Source: Sphingobacterium nematocida (GTDB lineage Bacteria; Bacteroidota; Bacteroidia; Sphingobacteriales; Sphingobacteriaceae). Taken from it: DNA of 64,000 nucleotides. Below, one piece after another: positions 1 to 7,660 of this stretch; within the stretch, counting starts at the first letter, position 1, and each line of letters opens with the position of its first letter. Where the stretch lies: NCBI RefSeq assembly GCF_900168125.1, contig NZ_FUZF01000001.1, forward strand, positions 1 through 64,000, given 5' to 3'. The notes beneath the pieces are model-generated. The model was not told where the DNA came from, made no database searches, and worked only from the letters and a program-made list of their open reading frames with translations. The translations under genes and the position numbers were made by a program.

Positions 1-117
1 AGTAATATTGTCAGGTCATCAGTTGGACTGTAGAAATCCTCGACAGAGGGGTCAGTATGTCCAGCGGAGGGGTCAACATCACCATTATATCCAAACGCAA
101 AGCTAGTTCTAGATGGA

Positions 118-621
118 ATGTATGAGCTTGCTCGAAATAATTATCTAGAAGGTTTAGAAACAAAAATAGATTTTCTCAAAAATGAAGGAACATCTCATGA
201 AGTGTTTTCAAAATTCATTCGAGACGGAATGCGAAGTCATAATACTAAGAGTTCCGAGATCCTGTCAATAGGAGATAAAGTTAAAGAAATGGATAAGAAT
301 GATCTTTCTAATCCATTGAACATGATATCTACACATTGTATTCATGTGATGCCTTTTGGTTATTTTATGTTTGAAACACATCTTCTAGAGACTGTGCTAG
401 ATATTTTAAATGTAGAGAATTTTGCAAAAGAAACGTTCAGAACACTAATAAAATCAGACATCGTTCCTGTTGCGAACATCTTTGATAATCCAATTTTACA
501 AGAGGGTCCTAGTCAAGGAATAAATTACAGTGTGGGAGTTGAAACCCATCGTCGTTTCTATGATATTCGCGTCGGACTAAAAGAAGTTGGGGCAAAATTG
601 ATAGAGCTTCGTTCTAATTAA
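118..621 (+). CDS. Hypothetical protein upstream of a CoiA-like gene
   Basis: This 167-residue protein matches no family I recognise. It is rich in charged and helical stretches, has no signal peptide or membrane segment, and looks cytosolic. The reading frame stays open upstream of the first ATG back to a stop at 31-33, and the upstream codons read plausibly (PNAKLVLDG just before the Met). The true gene may therefore start further left, or be a 5'-damaged copy. It lies 8 bases before the CoiA-like gene on the same strand, so the two are probably co-transcribed. No function can be assigned. Confidence 0.55.
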   Translation: MYELARNNYLEGLETKIDFLKNEGTSHEVFSKFIRDGMRSHNTKSSEILSIGDKVKEMDKNDLSNPLNMISTHCIHVMPFGYFMFETHLLETVLDILNVENFAKETFRTLIKSDIVPVANIFDNPILQEGPSQGINYSVGVETHRRFYDIRVGLKEVGAKLIELRSN

Positions 622-629
622 CAGCATCC

Positions 630-1316
630 ATGAAAGTAACTATACCGTACGGTTTACATAAACCAAGCTATAAAGTTTTTCATATAGATGAATTAGATAA
701 ATCTGCTAGACGTTCCAAAGACTATGTCTGCGTAGGTTGTAATACCCAATTATCTGTTTGTTTTGGGTATAGAAACAGAAAACATTTTAAGCATGCTCCA
801 GGTAGAGATTGTAGTGGTGGGCTAGAAACAGCTTTGCATCTATTTGGAAAGCGTATCATAGTAGAAAATAATCGCATAAAGATCCCAACTTTGGGTTGGA
901 TTTCGTACTCTGCCCCTCTTGCGGAAGAGTATTTGGATACAAAGAAACCTGATGTGACAACTACATATGATGATAAACCACTATACTTTGAAATTAGGGT
1001 CACCAACCCCGCTGATGACGAAAAGAAAGAATTTTATCAGAAAGGAATGCATCGCTGCATAGAGATAGATTTAAGGAATTATAAAGAAAAGCCATTTGAA
1101 GAAATCAAAAACGATATTCTTGGTAACAACCTGATTAAGGAGATCATCTACTGGGATACACCCGACAATCGGCTTCCAATTCTTGAGGCTCCACCAAGTC
1201 CAACCTTTAAGAAAGAAAGCTTTTTGAAAAAGCATTGGCGCAAAATCGCCGTTGCTATAATTGCACTTGGTACTTTGGCTTATAAGGTTTGGGCAGATAG
1301 AAAAAAATGTTGGTAG
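630..1316 (+). CDS. CoiA-like nuclease with C-terminal membrane anchor
   Basis: The 228-residue protein resembles CoiA-type proteins. A zinc-ribbon-like N-terminus has CVGC near residue 35, then HFKH, a further Cys, and an E-x-x-L-H segment. A likely PD-(D/E)XK nuclease core follows, with Asp in KPDV and Glu in YFEIRV about 13 residues later. The C-terminus has one predicted membrane helix (KIAVAIIALGTLAY) followed by a basic tail, which is not part of classical CoiA. CoiA in Gram-positives acts in transformation; in Bacteroidota such proteins are uncharacterised. The gene follows the 118-621 gene by 8 bases. I infer a membrane-tethered DNA-processing or defence role. Family assignment is moderate because it rests on motif pattern only. 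Confidence 0.6.
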   Translation: MKVTIPYGLHKPSYKVFHIDELDKSARRSKDYVCVGCNTQLSVCFGYRNRKHFKHAPGRDCSGGLETALHLFGKRIIVENNRIKIPTLGWISYSAPLAEEYLDTKKPDVTTTYDDKPLYFEIRVTNPADDEKKEFYQKGMHRCIEIDLRNYKEKPFEEIKNDILGNNLIKEIIYWDTPDNRLPILEAPPSPTFKKESFLKKHWRKIAVAIIALGTLAYKVWADRKKCW

Positions 1317-1391
1317 GTGGTATCTGTGGATATTCTATGATTGAAGGTTAGATTCAGAAGTAGCTTAGGCAAAAAACTAATAACAAGATTA

Positions 1392-2117
1392 CTATTTGAC
1401 CAAATCAATCAGTGCTAAGAATTGTTTTAGTAATTTAATCCGTAAATCAGGGTTTAAAAGAATCAAAGAAGAATAAACCTCATTCGACAACTTTTGTTCT
1501 TCCCCGACTCTAGCTTCCTTTACTTCATCGTGAGAAATAATATGAACCAGATTATTCAACAGTGCCTCCTTTGAAATATCAAGGTTAGGTATGTCTTCTC
1601 TTCGATAGACTTCTTCGCCAGAGTTCTTCAATACATCGAGCGTTCCCTGCCGAAACTGATCGAAAGCTTTTAATAAATCTCTTGTTTTCGTACTTCCAAT
1701 CTGTTTACTTATATCCAAAACTAACTGTTCTATTTCCGCTCCTACCTTTCTACTATTAGAATTACCATATTTTGTACTTATCAAAGAACAGTAACCACTA
1801 TTTACATAGCCTTCATAAATGCCTTTTAATCGAGAATGACTCGTAGGTAGAGAATGTCCTAAGCTTTCCCTACTACAAGTAACTAGAAGGCTTATTTTAC
1901 TCCAAAATCCGGTTTTCTTTCTTCCTAAAAGTTTATTTTTAAGCATTTGATTGAATTGAATTTTCTTAATCACATTTAAAACAGATGCGTTAATCACATA
2001 TAGATTTTGATTCTGCACTGATATATCCCGGCCATTATCGAACACATGATTCTTAAAGAAATACACGGCACCTTGATCTAAATTAAACTGAGATAGGATA
2101 AGATTTTGTTTTGTCAT
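1392..2117 (-). CDS. Hypothetical protein, second gene of a two-gene operon
   Basis: A 241-residue protein with no family I can name. The N-terminal half is mixed alpha/beta; the C-terminal half is strongly helical with alternating charges and ends in a Leu/Ile-rich amphipathic segment. There is no signal peptide or membrane helix. It starts 18 bases after the stop of the 574-residue membrane protein on the same strand, so the two are almost certainly one operon. A cytosolic partner, regulator or sensor of that membrane protein is plausible but is inference only. Confidence 0.6.
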   Translation of the reverse strand: MTKQNLILSQFNLDQGAVYFFKNHVFDNGRDISVQNQNLYVINASVLNVIKKIQFNQMLKNKLLGRKKTGFWSKISLLVTCSRESLGHSLPTSHSRLKGIYEGYVNSGYCSLISTKYGNSNSRKVGAEIEQLVLDISKQIGSTKTRDLLKAFDQFRQGTLDVLKNSGEEVYRREDIPNLDISKEALLNNLVHIISHDEVKEARVGEEQKLSNEVYSSLILLNPDLRIKLLKQFLALIDLVK

Positions 2118-2135
2118 ATGATCAACTTTTACTAA

Positions 2136-3860
2136 TTACTTCTTCCCGTATTTCCTAAATGCTGCTATCGTCTGGAACACACCATACCCCATGAAGATAA
2201 TGCCAAATATTCTGGCTAGGTCCGTTAAAGCTGTTCCTTGTTCTTCATAATTCCCCACCTGTAACTTGGGATAAGTAGCAATGTAGCGTATATAGTCTGC
2301 AATCCAATTCGAATCGCAGAAGATGAAAATCCCTAAAGAGCCTTGATATCCTGCAAAAGAGATTAAGCCTGAAAATAGCGTAAAGAATACTCCTAACAGC
2401 CAGTTCCTGCCATGCCAGTTGGATAGCTCATTTAAGAAAAGAAGGAGTTCGTCCCCCACATTATCTTTAGTCCTACGGAGGTAGTTTTGTTCTCGTGAAC
2501 GGTATTCTACAGATTTATCTGTATCTCCATTTCGTTCGGCCAACAATCTTAATTGGTTGTAAGTGAACTTAGCATTGATATTAAAATCCCGTTCATTATC
2601 TATGCAGGGTAGCATGTTAAGGTTATCCGAATAGTTGGCTAACCGTTCTGGGTAATGAAACAGCTGCATCCCTAATATATTAGTATTGATAAACTGTATT
2701 TGACTAAATGAATTAAGATCGAAAAAGTGAAAGTTGATATTATCCAAAATGGAATCGTAGGCCGTTAGGTGATTTGTGTACTTATTGGCCTTTAGGAACT
2801 CTTCTTCCGAACTCCTGGAATTGATAAAATTGATCTTACCATGATTGGAGAAGGTGCCAAATGTCAATGCATTGATTCCGGAACCTTTGACGGTAATATT
2901 AGAAAAATTTGTCCCAGTAAAGTTCAAATTTACATTGATATGTTCGATCAAGATATCGCCGGAGTTCTTGTCTCCTATTCTAAGGTCTGATGGGGTAGAA
3001 TGTACATCTTTATACACAGATTTTATCACTAGTGGAGCGTCAAATTTGCACTCTTCAACATAGAGTTGGAGTGGATGAGGAATTTCGATGGAACACTTTT
3101 TGAGAGTTGTGCAGTCCTTCAGATGTATCTCCGCTATCTGATTCTCTTCTAAGTAGTCATCATCACCACGCTCTCCATAATCAGTCAATTGACTGATTCC
3201 ACAATTTGTAAACGCTAAACTCTCAATCGGTGACTCATAAAGTCCTTTTAGAGTCACATCTTCTATATCATTGAAACTGATTTGACGAAGTTCGTTATCC
3301 TCTTTAATGATGAATAATAGTTGTTTTGTCTCTTTGACGTTGAAAGACTTTATTTTATCATTTTTTAACTCAACTTCAATACTTCTGTCTAAGATAGAAA
3401 TGCTCGTCATAAAAACATCACTGTCTTGCAGATATATGTATATTTCTCCTGACTTTTCTCCTAGAAGCCCTTTCCTGTTTAAGAGGTTTAACTTCTTGGT
3501 TCGTAATTCGTAACATTTAAAACGAGTGAAGATGCAATATGAATCTAATGATTTGGAGATGTCAACTGTGTTTAGGTAAATCTGATTGATTTGTGACTCA
3601 TATCCAAATGAAAGAGAGTCCTTAAAACTCGATCTTTCAATAGATAAGGATATAATTTTACACTGATCTAATCTTAAAGAAAGAGTAAAACTACAGTTTT
3701 CTAAAATTAATTCATTACAGGTCAAATTGTATATTCGTAAACTATCGCTGTAGTGAAGATTTTTAATAGTAACTGTTTTTCTTTGAGTACCATCTAGTTC
3801 AAACAGCATCTTCGGATCATCTTTTAATCCATCAAAGTCAAATGTAGCTGATTTTACCAT
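2136..3860 (-). CDS. Beta-helix (pentapeptide-like) protein with two C-terminal membrane helices
   Basis: The 574-residue protein begins with roughly 400 residues of irregular short beta-strand repeats, with recurring patterns such as NCSF, SSFKD, CKFDAPL and INFINS. This is like the right-handed beta-helix of pentapeptide-repeat proteins but more degenerate. A helical linker follows (QLRLLAERNGDTDKSVEYR), then two membrane segments at about 484-512 and 545-568 flanking a short extracytoplasmic loop, and a basic tail. Beta-helix plus a KxxGD linker plus two helices is the layout of pentapeptide-repeat proteins with a channel-like C-terminus. The selectivity-filter region is not recognisable here. 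It is the first gene of an operon with the 1392-2117 gene. A membrane effector is an attractive guess, not shown. Confidence 0.6.
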   Translation of the reverse strand: MVKSATFDFDGLKDDPKMLFELDGTQRKTVTIKNLHYSDSLRIYNLTCNELILENCSFTLSLRLDQCKIISLSIERSSFKDSLSFGYESQINQIYLNTVDISKSLDSYCIFTRFKCYELRTKKLNLLNRKGLLGEKSGEIYIYLQDSDVFMTSISILDRSIEVELKNDKIKSFNVKETKQLLFIIKEDNELRQISFNDIEDVTLKGLYESPIESLAFTNCGISQLTDYGERGDDDYLEENQIAEIHLKDCTTLKKCSIEIPHPLQLYVEECKFDAPLVIKSVYKDVHSTPSDLRIGDKNSGDILIEHINVNLNFTGTNFSNITVKGSGINALTFGTFSNHGKINFINSRSSEEEFLKANKYTNHLTAYDSILDNINFHFFDLNSFSQIQFINTNILGMQLFHYPERLANYSDNLNMLPCIDNERDFNINAKFTYNQLRLLAERNGDTDKSVEYRSREQNYLRRTKDNVGDELLLFLNELSNWHGRNWLLGVFFTLFSGLISFAGYQGSLGIFIFCDSNWIADYIRYIATYPKLQVGNYEEQGTALTDLARIFGIIFMGYGVFQTIAAFRKYGKK

Positions 3861-3991
3861 TTGTATTTAATCGAAATTAAGAATTGTATCTTTTAGGGTT
3901 TATAGTTTTAAATCTGGGTATTGTATTCAAATCGCATCCATTCAATGTTTAGTTCGTCATTGGTCGGCAGTTTGTTCAAATTACTAAAATC

Positions 3992-4249
3992 TCATTTGCT
4001 CAAAACCCGCGCTATGAATATTTCAGCTGTTTCCAAATCGTAGAAAGTAGCCACAACTTTGGCTTTATGCCTGTATGTACCGCACTTGAATTTGGATGCT
4101 TCGATCGTACTGTGTTTATGTGAATATAATACTTTGATTTCTCTCATAAGACCTTTATAAAGGTGACTATTTTTTAACGTAGTTTGGCTTCTTCTAAAAT
4201 AGTCAAAAGTAATTGAGTAATCCAACAATCGTTCAATAATTTGTTGCAC
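3992..4249 (-). CDS. Small hypothetical protein (85 aa)
   Basis: Short basic protein without signal peptide or membrane helix and without a recognisable domain. Composition looks protein-like: a helical N-terminus, then KVVATFYDLETAEIF near the end, which could form a beta-alpha unit. It sits alone between the minus-strand membrane operon and the plus-strand cassette-like genes, 131 bases upstream (in its own sense downstream) of the operon promoter region. It could be a fragment of a larger gene. Low certainty that it is expressed. Confidence 0.35.
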   Translation of the reverse strand: MQQIIERLLDYSITFDYFRRSQTTLKNSHLYKGLMREIKVLYSHKHSTIEASKFKCGTYRHKAKVVATFYDLETAEIFIARVLSK

Positions 4250-4260
4250 AAAGGTCTCAA

Positions 4261-4514
4261 CTTACATGGAAATACCCTTACGGGAAGCCGTAAGCAGCTG
4301 TTTTATATTGCTATTATAATTGACCGAATTGTAAGTCAGCTTGTAAATAAAATTCAAATTACATTGATTTTTATTGTTTTATTATATAGCTTTAGGTAAA
4401 TCATTAGCCAAGTGTAAAGATGAAGAAAGAAAAATTTCAAGCTTTATGGACTTTCTGCTGCAGAAAATGGAAGTGAATGGCAAATGGGTAAAAATTATAT
4501 AAAACAAAGATGGT
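4261..4514 (+). other. Intergenic stretch with TTACGG palindrome and remnant reading frame
   Basis: Positions 4277-4294 form a palindrome, cttacgg-gaag-ccgtaag, that recurs in variant form at 8989-9010 and 41889-41902. An A/T-rich block, tttattatatagcttta, near 4374-4393 occurs again just before 10620. From about 4386 to 4502 one frame reads without stops into ...MDFLLQKMEVNGKWVKII, which could be the tail of a lost gene; no start is evident and I do not call it a gene. Confidence 0.4.
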
Positions 4515-5609
4515 ATGAGTTTTTTTAAAAATATTTTTAGCAAGAAAGAAGAGCCAATTAAAAATTACGTCGACTTTTGGAATTGGTTTCAAGCCAACGA
4601 AAATACATTTTTTAAGGCGATAAAATCTCACGAAGAGATTGAAGAAAGATTTTTTGACAAACTGTCGCCAAAGCTTTCTGAACTAAAAGACGGTTATTTT
4701 TATCTGGCAGGGATGTATGACGACAATACTGTTGAATTAGTTTTAACTGCAGACGGTAATGCGAAAAATATAGTTTTCATAGAAGAACTTGTAGAACATG
4801 CCCCTAAAATCGATGGTTGGAAATTTACGGCACTCAAACCTGCAATGGACATTAAAAATGTAGCAATCAGTATGGGAGGGTATAAATTTGATAGCAATAA
4901 TTTATTCTTCTATTCCAATGACAATCCTGTTTATCCGGACGAAATTGACCTTTGCGTAATACACAATGAACTGACAGAAGACAATACGCAAGAAATAGGA
5001 AACGGTACTTATGTTTTCTTGGACAATTATTTGGGAGAACTTGACTTTCTAAACAATATAGATAATCTAAAAATAATTAGCAGACAAGAAGCGGAGAAAG
5101 AACTAGTTCCGATTGATAAACTCAAAGATTTTTTGGCCTGGCGACAAAAAGAATTTATTGAAAAGTATAGCGGGCTTCGCTGCAATACGGAAAATGATGG
5201 ATACTCAAGTTTGGAAGCAGTACTTAATAACGGTAGACCTTTATTGGCTATTGTCAATTCGACATTGCTTGAGTGGGACGGCAAAGCGTCTCATCCTTGG
5301 ATTTTGGAGGTTCAAATAAACTATAACGGTAACGAGAATAATGGTTTGCCAGACGCTAGTACTTATGAACTTCTTGACGAATTTGAAGAACAAATAATGC
5401 TCGAACTAAAAGACTTTGACGGCTATCTCAACGTAGCAAGAGAAACAGCAGACAATTCAAGACAAATATACTTTGCTTGCAAAGACTTTAGGAAACCCTC
5501 ACGAATTTTACACACTTTGATAAAAAAATATTCGGATAAGTTGAGGATAGAATATGATATATACAAAGACAAATATTGGCAATCATTTGAACGGTTTAGG
5601 CTGAATTAA
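4515..5609 (+). CDS. DUF695 domain protein
   Basis: The 364-residue cytosolic protein has a C-terminal region (from about residue 240) that matches the DUF695 pattern: RPLLAIVNSTLLEWD, HPWILEVQINYNG, then the NNGLPD-x-x-T-Y-x-L-L-D-E-F-E block. The N-terminal part is a separate alpha/beta region of unknown function. DUF695 proteins are common in Bacteroidota and often occur among small immunity-type genes; their biochemical role is unknown. It opens a run of four same-strand small genes (to 6854) separated by short spacers containing GTTAGC/GTTATAC-type motifs, suggesting a cassette-like or poly-immunity cluster. Start chosen at the first ATG, which gives a basic amphipathic N-terminus. Confidence 0.75.
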   Translation: MSFFKNIFSKKEEPIKNYVDFWNWFQANENTFFKAIKSHEEIEERFFDKLSPKLSELKDGYFYLAGMYDDNTVELVLTADGNAKNIVFIEELVEHAPKIDGWKFTALKPAMDIKNVAISMGGYKFDSNNLFFYSNDNPVYPDEIDLCVIHNELTEDNTQEIGNGTYVFLDNYLGELDFLNNIDNLKIISRQEAEKELVPIDKLKDFLAWRQKEFIEKYSGLRCNTENDGYSSLEAVLNNGRPLLAIVNSTLLEWDGKASHPWILEVQINYNGNENNGLPDASTYELLDEFEEQIMLELKDFDGYLNVARETADNSRQIYFACKDFRKPSRILHTLIKKYSDKLRIEYDIYKDKYWQSFERFRLN

Positions 5610-5695
5610 CGAAAGCGCAATCGTTAAAAAAATGATACCAATAGGCCCGTTAGCGGTAATTATAAATGACGACCCCAAACCAAACAAATTAACAA
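5610..5695 (+). other. Inter-cassette spacer with attC-like core
   Basis: The spacer carries aatcgttaaa and, near 5645-5660, ggcccgttagcggt, followed by A-rich sequence up to the next gene. The GTTAGC core resembles the right-hand core (GTTRRRY) of integron attC sites. No integrase is nearby and no full attC fold was verified. The similarity to the 6346-6404 spacer is limited to the core words. Confidence 0.25.
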
Positions 5696-5923
5696 ATGGA
5701 GCTATCGAAAGACAGAGTAATTGTTGCGAGTGATGTTAGTGGCGATCGAGATGGTATTGGCGTTGAAATTTACCGTGACGACAAACTAATTATTGAAATA
5801 TTTCGCGATGATACAAAACGAACAAGAACTATAACTTTATTCCAACAAGATATTTCATTAGACTTGATTGAAGAAAGTATTCAAACCTTCAAAAAAGAAA
5901 TTCCTTGGAACTTTATTGACTAA
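5696..5923 (+). CDS. Small hypothetical protein (75 aa)
   Basis: A compact 75-residue acidic protein: three likely beta strands (DRVIVASDVS, IGVEIYRDDKLIIEIFRDD, RTRTITLF) then a helix ending in IPWNFID. It has no signal peptide. Fold prediction by eye suggests a small alpha/beta protein of the kind found as immunity proteins in poly-immunity loci, but no family can be named. The gene is followed after 17 bases by the SUKH-type gene, with A-rich spacer upstream of both, so co-expression is likely. Confidence 0.6.
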   Translation: MELSKDRVIVASDVSGDRDGIGVEIYRDDKLIIEIFRDDTKRTRTITLFQQDISLDLIEESIQTFKKEIPWNFID

Positions 5924-5940
5924 TTTAAAAAAACAGAAAA

Positions 5941-6345
5941 ATGCCATTCCCAATAGATGAAAAATATATCACAGAAACTGAAAAGGAACTTGGAATTCTT
6001 TTTCCCGACAATTTCAAGTCTAAAATGATGAAAGAAAATGGCGGAGAATTGATGACAGAGGACGACGATTGGAATTTATATCCATTTTTTGACAAATCAG
6101 ATAAAAAAAGAATTAGCAGAACTTGTAATCATATCGGTTTAGAAACTAAACAAGCAAAAAATTGGGCTAATTTTCCTTCAAACGGAATTGCAATTGCTTC
6201 AAATGGAAGTGGCGACCATTTAGTATTATTACCGACAAAAGAAAATAAAGAAAAACTAAGTGATGAAATTTTCACTTGGTATCACGAAACTGGAAAAACT
6301 GAAAAAGTTGCTGACAAAATTGACGAACTAATAGATAACAAATAA
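5941..6345 (+). CDS. SMI1/KNR4 (SUKH) family protein
   Basis: 134 residues with the SUKH signature. ITETEKELGILFPDNFK is followed by MMKENGG, then a middle WNLYPFFD segment, and IAIASNGSGDHLVLLP near residue 80-95, which matches the conserved G-D-x-L strand of SMI1/KNR4 domains. Known SUKH proteins in bacteria are mostly immunity proteins against contact-dependent or polymorphic toxins. The gene is a single full-length domain in a row of small same-strand genes, which fits an orphan immunity gene. No cognate toxin lies in the window. Confidence 0.8.
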   Translation: MPFPIDEKYITETEKELGILFPDNFKSKMMKENGGELMTEDDDWNLYPFFDKSDKKRISRTCNHIGLETKQAKNWANFPSNGIAIASNGSGDHLVLLPTKENKEKLSDEIFTWYHETGKTEKVADKIDELIDNK

Positions 6346-6404
6346 TAACCACAGCTAACATGGTATTGCCAAATCGTTATACGCCGCTTTAGGACGCCAC
6401 AACA
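6346..6404 (+). other. Inter-cassette spacer with attC-like core
   Basis: The sequence reads agctaacatgg ... atcgttatacgccgc ... aggacgccac before the next ATG. A CTAAC word on the left and GTTATAC on the right, 20 bases apart, mimic paired core sites of an attC. The same kind of spacer lies before the 75-residue gene. Recombination activity is not established. Confidence 0.25.
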
Positions 6405-6854
6405 ATGAAAATAAACTTTGACATAAAAGACAATCACGCCATAGAAATTGCAGGACGCGTTATCGACCTGCATAACAATTTTGACTTCGTTGGTTTTGAC
6501 TATAATATCGCTGACAGAGAAATCAAACTATATTGGAAGAAATCATGCGGTGACTGGGTTGACAAAAATGAATTTTTAAGTTTGATTTTGACACATATGG
6601 GTGTAACGTTTTTAAGGGTAACTGAGCAAGACGAAAAAAGTACATATGATGATGACAGTTGTTTAGGAGATATTACATTTTTCCCTTCGACTTCAAGAGA
6701 AATAAATGACTGCATTGTTCCACAAACAAAACCAAACGATGGAGACGACATTCTTTATTTTTTTGAAAACGGTCAACAAATAAGAATTCATTGCAAAGAA
6801 ATTGAGTTAAATGTAAATGTTGATAAATCCTTAAACTTGACTATTTCAAAATAG
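6405..6854 (+). CDS. Hypothetical protein in cassette-like cluster
   Basis: 149-residue soluble acidic protein with strand-rich sequence (MKINFDIKDN, FDYNIADREIKLYWKK, FENGQQIRIHCKEIELNVNVD). It has no signal peptide and no family I recognise. It is the last of four small same-strand genes beginning at 4515, each preceded by a short non-coding spacer. Its position and size fit an immunity-type cassette gene, which is inference. Downstream the sequence degenerates into gene fragments. Confidence 0.55.
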   Translation: MKINFDIKDNHAIEIAGRVIDLHNNFDFVGFDYNIADREIKLYWKKSCGDWVDKNEFLSLILTHMGVTFLRVTEQDEKSTYDDDSCLGDITFFPSTSREINDCIVPQTKPNDGDDILYFFENGQQIRIHCKEIELNVNVDKSLNLTISK

Positions 6855-7064
6855 GAAGCAGCGGTTCTGTTTGACTTTATAAAGAAGATCAATGAAGCAG
6901 ATGCCATTTTCGCATGGTATTCCGGCACATGTTGCCCCCTCTGTAATTAAAAATAGCAATATATTCCGCAGCAAAACTCATTGAACATAGCCCTCCATCT
7001 TCATAGAAGCTTTGACCCGGGTATCCAATTGCTGTAATGAGTCAATGGAGCTAAGATATAAAGT
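6855..7064. pseudogene. Gene debris between accessory genes
   Basis: On the plus strand a frame from about 6866 reads LFDFIKKINEADAIFAWYSG...CPLCN and stops, with no start, resembling the tail of a lost gene. On the minus strand a frame ending at about 6979 reads LYLSSIDSLQQLDTRVKASMK...YVQ and continues upstream into the 7065 gene in antisense. Neither has a credible start or identifiable family. I read the stretch as fragments of lost genes. Confidence 0.3.
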
Positions 7065-7499
7065 ATGAACTGGTTCCCTATACATATCGTTATCAAAGAT
7101 CTTTCGTTCTTGATTTTCTATTTGACGATAATGAAGTATAATCTGACCCTCGAGACATTTCTCCCTGAGACGGTGGCATCATTTCCGAAAGCGACAAGTA
7201 TAAATCTCCTAGAGATGATACAGGTTTCTTTATTCTATAACGTAATCCCTATCGTGGTTAGTTTAGGGCTATACTACCCTATTGTTCAATTGGGAAAAGT
7301 ACTAATGAAGCATAATAATAAACTACGACTTATAGCAACTGGTTTTGTTCTGACGTTGATTACACCTATCGCCTATTTCGTGATGACTGGCTATGATATG
7401 GATTCACCAAAAAAGGCAGAGTTGCTTGCCTGGTTCTTAACTTTTGTCGTCTCGATGTCTACGTATTATGTTTTGAACAGAAAGCGTAGCGATGTATAG
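7065..7499 (+). CDS. Small integral membrane protein
   Basis: 144 residues with about four hydrophobic segments: IKDLSFLIFYLTI, MIQVSLFYNVIPIVVSLGLYY, LRLIATGFVLTLITPIAYFV and LLAWFLTFVVSMSTYYV. It ends in a basic tail, consistent with a small multi-pass inner-membrane protein of the positive-inside type. No family is recognised. It stands alone, with fragmentary sequence before it and the ORF6N leader after it. A minus-strand open frame overlaps its first 120 bases, but the hydrophobic pattern makes the plus-strand reading the better one. Confidence 0.5.
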   Translation: MNWFPIHIVIKDLSFLIFYLTIMKYNLTLETFLPETVASFPKATSINLLEMIQVSLFYNVIPIVVSLGLYYPIVQLGKVLMKHNNKLRLIATGFVLTLITPIAYFVMTGYDMDSPKKAELLAWFLTFVVSMSTYYVLNRKRSDV

Positions 7500-7569
7500 A
7501 ATTTTTATCCGTCCTAAAGGATAGTCAAACTACCCAAATAAGCATGTACGGCATAGCTATCTTTACAGC

Positions 7570-7583
7570 GACGAGAGTCGCAC
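7570..7583. other. Short hairpin gcgac-gaga-gtcgc
   Basis: A 5-bp GC-rich stem with a 4-base loop lies between the membrane protein gene and the ORF6N leader. No T-run follows, so it is not a convincing terminator. Confidence 0.25.
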
Positions 7584-7620
7584 TCTTATTATGCTAATAT
7601 TTTTAGCTTTATTGGTTTTT

Positions 7621-7660
7621 AATTCTTATCTTGGTATGACCAAATAGCTAGATTATGGAA
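7621..7660 (+). repeat. Leader repeat, copy A (upstream of ORF6N gene)
   Basis: Forty bases match 11991-12030 at 35 positions, including the uninterrupted word tatgaccaaatag. Weaker similarity continues about 20 bases further upstream in both copies. Each copy ends just before the start of an accessory gene (ORF6N here, DUF6934 there). The tatcttgg word is one mismatch from the TAnnTTTG promoter element, so this may be a shared promoter/leader; a recombination target is the other option. Confidence 0.55.

Noticed and set aside
1..117. Minus-strand frame reading toward the left edge (DPSAGHTDPSVEDFY)
   Set aside because: The composition looks protein-like, but there is no start and the plus-strand frame of the 118 gene is also open there; it cannot be decided without sequence left of position 1.
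6979..7170. Minus-strand open frame antisense to the 7065 membrane protein
   Set aside because: Its hydrophilic composition is expected from the antisense of hydrophobic codons and it has no start; the plus-strand membrane protein reading is better.
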